A DNA stretch of 64,000 nucleotides, taken from the NCBI GenBank assembly GCA_044356305.1, contig JBIKWM010000012.1, forward strand, positions 1-64,000, read 5' to 3'. Origin of the DNA: JBIKWM01 sp044356305. Lineage in GTDB: Bacteria > Bacteroidota > Bacteroidia > UBA10329. Both the position numbers and the translations under genes were made by a program. Positions 8,459 through 15,305 of the stretch are shown here, one piece after another (position 1 is the stretch's first letter; each line of letters begins with the position of its first letter). The notes under the pieces are model-generated. The model worked only from the letters and a program-made list of their open reading frames with translations, ran no database searches and was not told the origin of the DNA.

Positions 8459-9412
8459 CTATTTCACAGAAAAAAGACTATCAACGAACTGAGTGCGGTC
8501 AAACAATTGAAGGTCTTCGAGGCCCTCGCCAACACCTATATAGCGAACCGGTATTCTGAACTGATCTGATATACCGATAACTACCCCACCTTTGGCCGTG
8601 CCATCGAGCTTTGTGAGGGCCAGTGCTGTGACTTCAGTGGCCTTCGTGAACTGCTTGGCCTGCTCTATGGCATTCTGGCCTGTGCTGGCATCGAGCACTA
8701 GGAGCACCTCGTGGGGCGCATCGGGCACCACTTTCTGCATCACACGCTTCACCTTGCTCAACTCATTCATCAGGTTCACCTTGTTGTGCAGGCGGCCAGC
8801 AGTGTCAATGATCACAACATCAGCCCCTTGCAATTCGGCCTGTTTCACCGCCTCGTATGCCACTGCGGCCGGGTCAGCGTTCATGCCCTGGTCAATAACA
8901 GGCACATGTGCTCGCTGGCCCCAGATCTTCAGTTGATCAACGGCAGCCGCACGAAAGGTATCGGCTGCACCTAGCATCACTTTGTGGCCCGAAGCTTTGA
9001 AACGATGTGCCAGCTTGCCTATGGTGGTGGTCTTTCCAACTCCGTTCACACCCACCACCATGATCACATACGGCCGTTTGACGTCTGGTATAAGTTGCCC
9101 CGTCTCTTGGCCTGCATTCTCGGCCAGCAGGGCCACCGTTTCTTCGCGTAAGATGCTATTGAGCTGATCAGTGCCCACATACTTGTCGCGGGCCACACGC
9201 TCCTCAATGCGCCTGATGATGCGCAATGTGGTTTCTACACCCACATCGCTGCTAACAAGCACCTCCTCCAGATTGTCGAGCACCTCATCGTCCACCTTCG
9301 CCTTGCCTATCACGGCCTTGGTGAGCTTTGCGAACACACTCTCGCGAGTGGCTTCAAGCCCTTTGTCGAGGTTCTCTTTTCTGTTACGGGAGAATATGTC
9401 GAAGAATCCCAT
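8459..9412 (-). CDS. ftsY: Signal recognition particle receptor FtsY
   Basis: SRP receptor GTPase (317 residues) that receives the ribosome-SRP complex at the inner membrane. After a short N-terminal segment (MGFFDIFSRNRKENLDKG) come the N domain and the G domain with GVNGVGKTTTIGKLA (P-loop), DTFRAAAVDQL, DTAGRLHNKVNLMNEL, TKLDGTAKGG and the C-terminal YIGVGEGLEDLQLFD. The start is set at MGFFDIF, the usual beginning in this phylum. A terminator separates it from the upstream DUF4295-rpmG unit, so it probably has its own promoter. Confidence 0.95.
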   Translation of the reverse strand: MGFFDIFSRNRKENLDKGLEATRESVFAKLTKAVIGKAKVDDEVLDNLEEVLVSSDVGVETTLRIIRRIEERVARDKYVGTDQLNSILREETVALLAENAGQETGQLIPDVKRPYVIMVVGVNGVGKTTTIGKLAHRFKASGHKVMLGAADTFRAAAVDQLKIWGQRAHVPVIDQGMNADPAAVAYEAVKQAELQGADVVIIDTAGRLHNKVNLMNELSKVKRVMQKVVPDAPHEVLLVLDASTGQNAIEQAKQFTKATEVTALALTKLDGTAKGGVVIGISDQFRIPVRYIGVGEGLEDLQLFDRTQFVDSLFSVK

Positions 9413-9445
9413 CAGTTGGCGTATGTGTGGGTGTTTCGGCCTGAA

Positions 9446-9482
9446 ACAAAAAAGGCCCACTGCACTGGCAGATGGGCCTTTG
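9446..9482 (-). terminator. Terminator between the DUF4295 gene and ftsY
   Basis: On the minus strand AAAGGCCCA and TGGGCCTTT form a 9-bp stem followed by a T-run, 18 bp after the DUF4295 stop. Confidence 0.8.
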
Positions 9483-9499
9483 ATAGGGTCATTGTGGAA

Positions 9500-9652
9500 T
9501 CACTTTCCGTCAAAGAAGTCCTTCACGTGGTCGTTGTGGACAATCTCTTCGCGGAAGGCGTAGTTGCCAGCATCGGTCTTCACCATCTTAATCACTTTGG
9601 TGAAGTCTTTACCAGAGCCGGTCTTAAGGGTTGCTACGGTCTTTTTAGCCAT
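9500..9652 (-). CDS. DUF4295 small ribosome-associated-type protein
   Basis: A 50-residue basic protein, MAKKTVATLKTGSGKDFTKV then AGNYAFREEIV and DHVKDFFDGK at the end. This is the DUF4295 family, found in Bacteroidota next to rpmG and ftsY and presumed ribosome-linked; its exact role is not known to me. It lies 12 bp downstream of rpmG and is clearly co-transcribed. At 50 residues it is easily missed by length-filtered gene finders. Confidence 0.88.
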   Translation of the reverse strand: MAKKTVATLKTGSGKDFTKVIKMVKTDAGNYAFREEIVHNDHVKDFFDGK

Positions 9653-9664
9653 GGTTCAGATTGA

Positions 9665-9847
9665 TCATTTGATCTCTTTGTGCGTGGTTACACGCTTCAG
9701 GATCGGGTTGTACTTCTTTTTCTCGATGCGCTCAGGCGTGTTACGCTTGTTTTTTGTGGTGATGTAGCGCGATGTGCCTGGCATACCGCTGTCCTTGTGC
9801 TCGGTGCACTCCATTATCACCTGTATCCTATCTCCTTTTCTTGCCAT
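9665..9847 (-). CDS. rpmG: 50S ribosomal protein L33
   Basis: A 60-residue basic protein, MARKGDRIQVIMECTEHKDS followed by SRYITTKNKRNTPERIEKKKYNPILKRVTTHKEIK, a clear L33 of the large subunit. The zinc Cys pairs of some L33 paralogs are absent, so this is the Cys-minus type. A TACATTTG -7 box lies 25 bp upstream. In many Bacteroidota the order is rpmB-rpmG-DUF4295-ftsY; here an M1 peptidase gene sits between rpmB and rpmG. Confidence 0.95.
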   Translation of the reverse strand: MARKGDRIQVIMECTEHKDSGMPGTSRYITTKNKRNTPERIEKKKYNPILKRVTTHKEIK

Positions 9848-9872
9848 GTCTTAGGCTCCAAATTTGGGAGTG

Positions 9873-9880
9873 CAAATGTA
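9873..9880 (-). promoter_or_regulatory. -7 box TACATTTG of rpmG
   Basis: Exact TAnnTTTG match on the minus strand, 25 bp before the rpmG ATG. It gives the rpmG-DUF4295 pair a promoter independent of rpmB. Confidence 0.55.
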
Positions 9881-9936
9881 TGATTATTATTTATCCGCGC
9901 AGCAATCTGAGAACTTTACCTCTCACTCTTTTTCAA

Positions 9937-11610
9937 TCACTTGTCCAGCGGCTTACTGGAATCGATAAGGAAACGGTCGGTACAGATGCGCATTTTCTTA
10001 AGTGGTCTGGGGCTTTGGTAGGTCTGCTCCGTGGTGGTGGGCTCCAGTCTGATGCGTTTACCTTTCACTTCAAGATTAACTGGCATCTTGAAGTCCGGAG
10101 CCACGCCCACCCAGCGGAAAGCGAGGGTCTTCTTGCCTTCCAAACGGTATTCCAACCGTGGCAAGGAGGTCTGCTCAAGGTACTGTTTGAATATTGGGCG
10201 CAGGTCTCGGCCCGAAAATCGGCAGCAGTATTCAATCACGGTCTTTGAGTCTATCTGTTTGTGTCTGAACTCGGTGGCAACTCCTTTTACCATGGCTTTG
10301 AACAGGCTGTCATTGTCCATCACGCTGCGAATGGTGTGCAGCATCCAGCTACCCTTATAATACATGTCCGTCCCATCGCCCTCGGCATTCAAACCTACCT
10401 TGCCCATGATAGGGTTCTTATTAGTGATGTTAGGCCGTTGATATTCAAGGTAGCGGAGCATGACATCGTAGCCAAGGGTGCATTCCACATACAGGGCCTC
10501 GGCATAAGTGCAGAATCCTTCGTGTATCCACATGTGGGCCACATCGTCCATGCTCACAGAGTTGCCCCACCATTCATGTCCGGTCTCGTGGATCAGAATG
10601 AAATCGAAATCGATGCCCTTGGCGTGCATGCCCTTGTAACCGGGCAGGTAATCGTTGCCGTACGCTATGGCACCTTGATGCTCCATGCCGAGGTATGGGG
10701 TCTGCACCAGCGAATATCCATCGCGTGGAAAAGGATACGGCCCAAAACTTTCCTCAAAGCATCGCATCATGCCCACCGACTGGGCAAAGTGGGTCTTGGC
10801 TTTCTCCAGATCATAGTCGAGCACGTGGAATCGCATATTGAGGGTGTCACCTTCCTTGCGGACATACGGAATAACGAAATCGACATAGTTTCCTATGTTG
10901 AGCGTCACGTTATAATTGTTGATGGGGTGACTCACTTTCCATACGAATGTGTGCTTATCGGCACCGGCCGTAATAATGCGGCTCAGGTGCCCGTTTCCCT
11001 TTGCATACAGCCCTTTGGGAACGGTTATGGCCACAGTCATGCTATCCGGCTCATCGCTCAGATGATCCTTGTTTGGCCACCAGAGGCTGGCTCCTATACC
11101 CTCGCAAGCCACACCGATGAAAGGTCGGCCCTGTTTGTCTTTACGCCACACGAATCCACCGTCCCAAGGAGGATTTTTGGCGGCCATCGGTGTGCCGTTA
11201 TATCGCACCGTTATGCGGCTTCGGTCGCCTTTCTTGTAGCTGCGGCCTAACTGCACAAACACCGCCCCGGCCTCGCGTCTAAACGTCAGTTTTCCCTTGT
11301 CGCCTTTTATCTCCCCTATTTTCATATTGGGGAACAGGTCTATCTGAATACTATCGGTTGGTTCTGTCACCAGAAAATCAATGGAACACACCCCCGATAT
11401 GCTGCGGTCGTCAAGATTTGGCTCGACAGAGAGTGAATAATAAGTCACATCAAAGCAGGTGCGTGCATGACGAAGTGAACCGCGGAGGGTATCGGCACGG
11501 GTGTATGTCTGGGCCATAGCGGCCATTACATGGGTCAGAAGAACCGGTACGATAATCCACTTTGCCCAAGGGCTGACCGAATTTCCGGACTTTGATCGGG
11601 CCTTTTTCAT
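9937..11610 (-). CDS. Secreted M1-family metallopeptidase
   Basis: Zinc aminopeptidase-like protein of 557 residues. An N-terminal hydrophobic segment (WAKWIIVPVLLTHVMAAMAQ) serves as signal peptide. The zinc site HETGHEWWGN and the third ligand in HMWIHEGFCTYAEALY are intact, and the substrate-binding loop reads YLGMEHQGAIAYGN in place of classical GAMEN. The protein ends soon after a short alpha-helical region and beta strands, so it is shorter than full PepN. It probably hydrolyses peptides in the periplasm or outside. Start MKKARSKSGN lies just after the rpmB terminator. It interrupts the usual rpmB-rpmG neighbourhood. Confidence 0.9.
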   Translation of the reverse strand: MKKARSKSGNSVSPWAKWIIVPVLLTHVMAAMAQTYTRADTLRGSLRHARTCFDVTYYSLSVEPNLDDRSISGVCSIDFLVTEPTDSIQIDLFPNMKIGEIKGDKGKLTFRREAGAVFVQLGRSYKKGDRSRITVRYNGTPMAAKNPPWDGGFVWRKDKQGRPFIGVACEGIGASLWWPNKDHLSDEPDSMTVAITVPKGLYAKGNGHLSRIITAGADKHTFVWKVSHPINNYNVTLNIGNYVDFVIPYVRKEGDTLNMRFHVLDYDLEKAKTHFAQSVGMMRCFEESFGPYPFPRDGYSLVQTPYLGMEHQGAIAYGNDYLPGYKGMHAKGIDFDFILIHETGHEWWGNSVSMDDVAHMWIHEGFCTYAEALYVECTLGYDVMLRYLEYQRPNITNKNPIMGKVGLNAEGDGTDMYYKGSWMLHTIRSVMDNDSLFKAMVKGVATEFRHKQIDSKTVIEYCCRFSGRDLRPIFKQYLEQTSLPRLEYRLEGKKTLAFRWVGVAPDFKMPVNLEVKGKRIRLEPTTTEQTYQSPRPLKKMRICTDRFLIDSSKPLDK

Positions 11611-11617
11611 GATGCGA

Positions 11618-11659
11618 AGAAAAAAAGAAACGCTGCCCTGCGGATTGCAGGACAGCGTC
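11618..11659 (-). terminator. Terminator of rpmB
   Basis: On the minus strand ACGCTGTCCTGC and GCAGGGCAGCGT form a long stem with one wobble, followed by a T-rich run. It lies between the rpmB stop and the M1 peptidase start, so the peptidase gene is separated transcriptionally from rpmB. Confidence 0.8.
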
Positions 11660-11684
11660 TTTATCAATTGTTAGGTAATAAGAA

Positions 11685-11924
11685 TCAGCCTTTGTAGTAG
11701 CCTTTCTCCTTGGCTTCGGCCAAAGCTGCGGTGATACCTTTTTTGCTGATGTTGCGGATGCCTGCTGCACTCACCTTGAGCATCACCCAATCACCCAGTT
11801 CAGGTACAAAGAAGCGCTTCTTGAAAAGGTTCGGTTCGAACAGACGCTTGGTCTTACGGTTCGAGTGAGAGACCTTGTTGCCTACCATCGAGGCCTTACC
11901 AGTGATCTGACATACCTTAGACAT
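11685..11924 (-). CDS. rpmB: 50S ribosomal protein L28
   Basis: A 79-residue basic protein beginning MSKVCQITGKASMVGNKVSH, with SNRKTKRLFEPNLFKKRFF and VSAAGIRNISKKGI, as expected for L28 of the large ribosomal subunit. Length is normal. It has its own TACATTTG promoter box and its own terminator, and is not contiguous with rpmG. Confidence 0.95.
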   Translation of the reverse strand: MSKVCQITGKASMVGNKVSHSNRKTKRLFEPNLFKKRFFVPELGDWVMLKVSAAGIRNISKKGITAALAEAKEKGYYKG

Positions 11925-11953
11925 GACTACGGGTGTTGCTTTTTTAAGGGGCG

Positions 11954-11961
11954 CAAATGTA
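11954..11961 (-). promoter_or_regulatory. -7 box TACATTTG of rpmB
   Basis: Exact TAnnTTTG match on the minus strand, 29 bp before the rpmB ATG. Confidence 0.55.
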
Positions 11962-12030
11962 GTGTTTTGTTTCTGATGCAGCACACTTCTAGTGCTTTTT
12001 CCTATCATAGCGGCCGCAAATAGAGCAGTC

Positions 12031-12486
12031 ATGGCAGAACGAGCCACCACCTTTGAGGAGTATCTGAGCCGCTTGGAACCCGAAAGGGCCGAGGTGATGT
12101 ACCACATGCGCGATGTGATTCAACGCCATATCCCTGCTGGTTTTGAGCATGCAATGGGTTACGGTATGCCCGGATTCGTAGTGCCACACAGTGTTTACCC
12201 GGCCGGCTACCACTGCGATCCGAAGCTGCCATTGCCATTTATCGGCTATGCCTCGCAGAAAAACTTTGTAGCGTTCTACCACATGGGCCTCTATGCTGAT
12301 ACTGAGTTGTGCAAGTGGTTCACTGATGAGTATGCCAAGCGGGTACCTGGCAAGTTGGATATGGGCAAGAGCTGTATCCGTTTCAAGAAATTGAATCAGA
12401 TCCCGTATGAATTATTGGCTGAACTTGTGACTAAGATGACTGTGGCCGATTGGATTAAGCTATATGAGAGCGGGTTAAAGAAGTGA
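12031..12486 (+). CDS. DUF1801 domain protein
   Basis: A 151-residue single-domain protein: MAERATTFEEYLSRLEPERAEV, then MRDVIQRHIPAGFEHAMGYGMPGF and FIGYASQKNFVAFYHMGLY, ending with CIRFKKLNQIPYELLAEL. These are hallmarks of the DUF1801 (YdhG-like) family of soluble proteins with an alpha/beta fold. The biochemical function is not established. The start was set at MAERATTFEEYL, where family similarity begins. It converges with the CCA-type nucleotidyltransferase gene 3 bp away. Confidence 0.8.
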   Translation: MAERATTFEEYLSRLEPERAEVMYHMRDVIQRHIPAGFEHAMGYGMPGFVVPHSVYPAGYHCDPKLPLPFIGYASQKNFVAFYHMGLYADTELCKWFTDEYAKRVPGKLDMGKSCIRFKKLNQIPYELLAELVTKMTVADWIKLYESGLKK

Positions 12487-12489
12487 TGG

Positions 12490-13920
12490 TCAATTCAATA
12501 TTTCGGCCACACTGAGGCCCATCTCGGCACCACGGACATACATATAGCGAAGCACCTCGGTACGGTCGTTCGGTATGGCCCCATCGAGCACGGCATCGCG
12601 CAGGGCATTTTTGAGCAGACCTACTTCGCGACCAGGGCCAAGGCCGAATGCCCGCATAATGTCCTCGCCCATCACCGGGGGCTGCCAGTTCCGTACGCGG
12701 TCCTTCTCTTCCACTTCGCGCAGTTTCTGCCTCACGAGCATGAAATTGCTCAGATAACGCTTCACTTTCTCATCATTCTTGCTGGTGATGTCGGCCTCGC
12801 AGAGTGTCATGAGATCTTCGATTTCATCGCCCGCTTCAAACAGTAGTCTGCGCACTGCACTGTCTGTCACTTCTTCTTGGGCCAATACAATCGGTCGCAG
12901 ATGCAGCATAACCAGTTTCTGAACCCTGCGCATCCTATCGTCCAAGGGCAGTTTCATTTTACGGAAAATCTCAGACACCGCCTTTGATCCACTGTCTTCG
13001 TGGCCGTGAAATGTCCAGCCCTGACCTGGGATAAAGCGCTTGGTGGCAGGCTTATCTATGTCATGCAGAATGGCCGCCCAACGTAGCCAAAGGTCCTTGG
13101 AATTGAGACTGATGTTGTCGAGTACCTGCAAAGTATGGAACAGGTTGTCCTTGTGCCCTTTGCGGTCAATGATATCCACTCCGTGCAGGTCGGCCAGTTC
13201 GGGGAAGATGAGGTGCAATAGTCCTGTACCGAAAAGAAGGCGGAATCCTTTTGAGGGCACATCAGTCAGTATGATGCCGTTCAACTCGTCCGTGATCCGT
13301 TCCTGACTCACAATGCTGATGCGGTGGGCGTTGCGGCATATCGCCTCGAGGGTCTCTGCCTCAATGTAGAAGCCCAGCCGCGTGGCGAACCTAATGGCCC
13401 GTAACATGCGCAGCGGATCATCGCTAAATGTGATGTCGGCATTGAGCGGGGTACGTATGATACCGTTTCGCAGGTCGGCCACTCCGTTGAACGGGTCAAT
13501 CAATTCACCCCAGTTGCCCTCATTTAAGCTGATGGCCAATGCGTTGATGGTTAGATCTCTGCGGTTCTGGTCATCGGTGATTGTGCCATCTTCGACCGAT
13601 GGTTTTCGGCTGTCTGGGCTGTACGATTCGCGCCTGGCCCCTACAAACTCAATATCAATCCCATCAATGTGCATCATAGCCGTGCCGAAGCGTTTGAAAA
13701 CCGTGACCTTGGCCCGGCCAGATTGCTTTGCCACCGCCTGCGCCAGGTCTATGCCACGGCCTATTGATACGATATCGATATCCTTGGTCTGGCGACCCAA
13801 TAGCTGGTCGCGCACGTAGCCGCCTATCACGTACGCCTCAACACCCAACTCTCGGGCACATTGGGCCACAGTGGCAAAAACAGGAAGTTGTATGGAGTCG
13901 GTAAGGTTCAAATTATCCAC
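12490..13920 (-). CDS. CCA tRNA nucleotidyltransferase / poly(A) polymerase family protein with HD domain
   Basis: A 476-residue class II nucleotidyltransferase. The head domain has YVIGGYVRDQLLGRQTKDIDIV (GGxVRD and metal-binding DxD), RRESYSPDSRKP, the RRDLTINALAIS motif and DDPLRMLRAIRFATRLGF. The C-terminal half has an HD-type domain (AAILHDIDKPATKRF, FHGHEDSGSK). It probably adds or repairs the tRNA 3' CCA end, which matters here because the tmRNA gene does not encode CCA. The start codon is GTG (protein MDNLNLTDSI); no ATG fits better. Confidence 0.88.
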   Translation of the reverse strand: MDNLNLTDSIQLPVFATVAQCARELGVEAYVIGGYVRDQLLGRQTKDIDIVSIGRGIDLAQAVAKQSGRAKVTVFKRFGTAMMHIDGIDIEFVGARRESYSPDSRKPSVEDGTITDDQNRRDLTINALAISLNEGNWGELIDPFNGVADLRNGIIRTPLNADITFSDDPLRMLRAIRFATRLGFYIEAETLEAICRNAHRISIVSQERITDELNGIILTDVPSKGFRLLFGTGLLHLIFPELADLHGVDIIDRKGHKDNLFHTLQVLDNISLNSKDLWLRWAAILHDIDKPATKRFIPGQGWTFHGHEDSGSKAVSEIFRKMKLPLDDRMRRVQKLVMLHLRPIVLAQEEVTDSAVRRLLFEAGDEIEDLMTLCEADITSKNDEKVKRYLSNFMLVRQKLREVEEKDRVRNWQPPVMGEDIMRAFGLGPGREVGLLKNALRDAVLDGAIPNDRTEVLRYMYVRGAEMGLSVAEILN

Positions 13921-13998
13921 TAAACCTGATCACAGAAAATCGATGGCAAGGCATTCACCGTTGCCAGAGGAAGTACAGTTCAACATGAAAACGGCAGA

Positions 13999-14418
13999 TT
14001 ATTTGGAAAATGAAACAGCCTTTTCGGTCAGGATCTTCTGCCATTCCTGCCTGATTCCGGCATCGATGGGTATCTTCTGTCCGGCCTCGTCAATACGCAC
14101 GAATACGACATCGGTGCGGCATACGGTCACTTCCTCTTCAGTATAGACATTGAATCTGCGGGCATCAATGGCCAACGAAACGCTGGTAGTGCCTATCTCA
14201 ATCACTTCACCATAAATGTTGATGATGTTCCCCACCTTCACAGGTCGCTCAAACAGGATCTCGGTCATTTTCCGTGTCACCATATTTGGTGTACGGCACA
14301 CGCGGTAAGCCAACGATGCAGCGGCCTCATCCACCCACGTGAGCATGTTGCCCCCGAAAAGGTTTCCGTGCACACCGATATCCTTGGTCATGCAGATCTT
14401 GGTCATCAAAAGTTCCAT
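13999..14418 (-). CDS. Hotdog-fold acyl-CoA thioesterase
   Basis: A 139-residue single hotdog domain. The motif GVHGNLFGGNMLTWVDEAAA, with the conserved Asp/Glu after GG, and the strand VKVGNIINIYGEVIEIGTTSV are typical of YciA/BACH-type acyl-CoA thioesterases that release free fatty acid from CoA. A TACCTTTG box ends only 4 bp before the ATG, which implies a leaderless message or a start at the second Met (14406). The region further upstream holds a degenerate copy of the TACGTG palindrome. Confidence 0.85.
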   Translation of the reverse strand: MELLMTKICMTKDIGVHGNLFGGNMLTWVDEAAASLAYRVCRTPNMVTRKMTEILFERPVKVGNIINIYGEVIEIGTTSVSLAIDARRFNVYTEEEVTVCRTDVVFVRIDEAGQKIPIDAGIRQEWQKILTEKAVSFSK

Positions 14419-14422
14419 GCCG

Positions 14423-14430
14423 CAAAGGTA
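14423..14430 (-). promoter_or_regulatory. -7 box TACCTTTG of the thioesterase gene
   Basis: Exact TAnnTTTG match only 4 bp from the annotated ATG at 14418. Transcription would begin at or inside the first codons, so a leaderless mRNA or a slightly downstream start is implied. Confidence 0.45.
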
Positions 14431-14474
14431 GCCATGGCCTATGGCGTGGCAGGTATTGCACCATTGTTGACATA

Positions 14475-14491
14475 CTACGTGTTTCCATTAG
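14475..14491. promoter_or_regulatory. Degenerate copy of the CTACGTGTTTCACGTAG palindrome
   Basis: This 17-mer matches the perfect palindrome at 37181-37197 in 14 positions; the left half CTACGTGTTTC and the final TAG are kept. It lies between the divergent genes starting at 14418 and 14538. Confidence 0.35.
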
Positions 14492-14537
14492 CTGTTGTGC
14501 AGTACATTCGGCCCCTGTTCGCCACAAAGAGCCGAAT

Positions 14538-15236
14538 ATGACCGGACGCTCTCATGTATTCACATTTTTGTTAATCAGTGCCTTGGCCCTGTGTGGCGCT
14601 GTTCTCAGTGGTTGCAACGGGGGTCTGAGCGATGGGTCAGAAGGATACATTATCTATGATCTGTCGTATCCAGCCTTTTCAGAAGACAATATCTTCACGA
14701 GCATGTTTCCGAGCGAGAGCAGGTTCTCGTTCAAAGACTCGCAGACCCGCACCGAACTGAAGACCAGTATGGCCGTTTTCAGTACTATTCTCTTGGCTGA
14801 TGTGAGCAATAAAAAGGTGGTGCACCTGGTCAGGATTGGGCGAGATTACTCTGGGCTTGAGATGGATAGCGCCCAAGTGATGGCCGAGTATGGCAAGATG
14901 CCCGAAGAGATGAGTATCCGTCTTACGGATAAAAGGAAGGTGATAGCAGGTTACAACTGCAACAATGCAATCATAACCTTCAAAGGCGATAGCGCCCGCA
15001 GTTTCGACCTTTATTATACTGAGGAGATAAAAGTGCCCGAACCCAACTGGTGTACCCCGTACCACAAAGTGAAGGGGGTACTGATGGAAGCACGGGTAAA
15101 TAAGTTCGGGATTGAGATGCAGATGAAGGCCCGCGAGGTGCATATCGAAAAGGTTGATGACTCCGAATTTGAGTACGATCCCAGCTACAAGCCCATCACA
15201 GTGCAGGAGATGGCCGAGATATTCCAGAGTTTCTGA
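14538..15236 (+). CDS. Lipoprotein, DUF4412/GLPGLI-like
   Basis: A 232-residue lipoprotein with a type II signal peptide ending at the Cys of LSGCNGG (~26). The mature domain is beta-rich, with GYIIYDLSYP near its start and a later KVIAGYNCNNAIITFKGD strand pair followed by VPEPNWCTPYHKVKGVLMEA. This resembles Bacteroidota periplasmic DUF4412 or GLPGLI proteins, whose role is unknown. It lies 69 bp before ftsK, which has its own promoter box. Confidence 0.65.
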   Translation: MTGRSHVFTFLLISALALCGAVLSGCNGGLSDGSEGYIIYDLSYPAFSEDNIFTSMFPSESRFSFKDSQTRTELKTSMAVFSTILLADVSNKKVVHLVRIGRDYSGLEMDSAQVMAEYGKMPEEMSIRLTDKRKVIAGYNCNNAIITFKGDSARSFDLYYTEEIKVPEPNWCTPYHKVKGVLMEARVNKFGIEMQMKAREVHIEKVDDSEFEYDPSYKPITVQEMAEIFQSF

Positions 15237-15284
15237 TACACTTCTGAGTAAACTGTTCCGGTAGTTGCCATTGCGGTAGCGGAC

Positions 15285-15292
15285 TACTTTTG
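15285..15292 (+). promoter_or_regulatory. -7 box TACTTTTG of ftsK
   Basis: Exact TAnnTTTG match, 13 bp before the ftsK ATG, with a TTG-rich stretch about 20 bp upstream where the -33 element would be. Confidence 0.55.
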
Positions 15293-15305
15293 GCCGACCG
15301 CACCC

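Noticed and set aside
10261..11250. 329-codon plus-strand open frame
   Set aside because: It is antisense to the M1 peptidase, whose zinc motif and length are convincing; the plus-strand text is His/Val-rich shadow sequence.
13999..14418. Linking this thioesterase to the ketosynthase operon at 21.3 kb
   Set aside because: It is of another hotdog subfamily (YciA/BACH type), 7 kb away and on the other strand; no evidence of a shared pathway.
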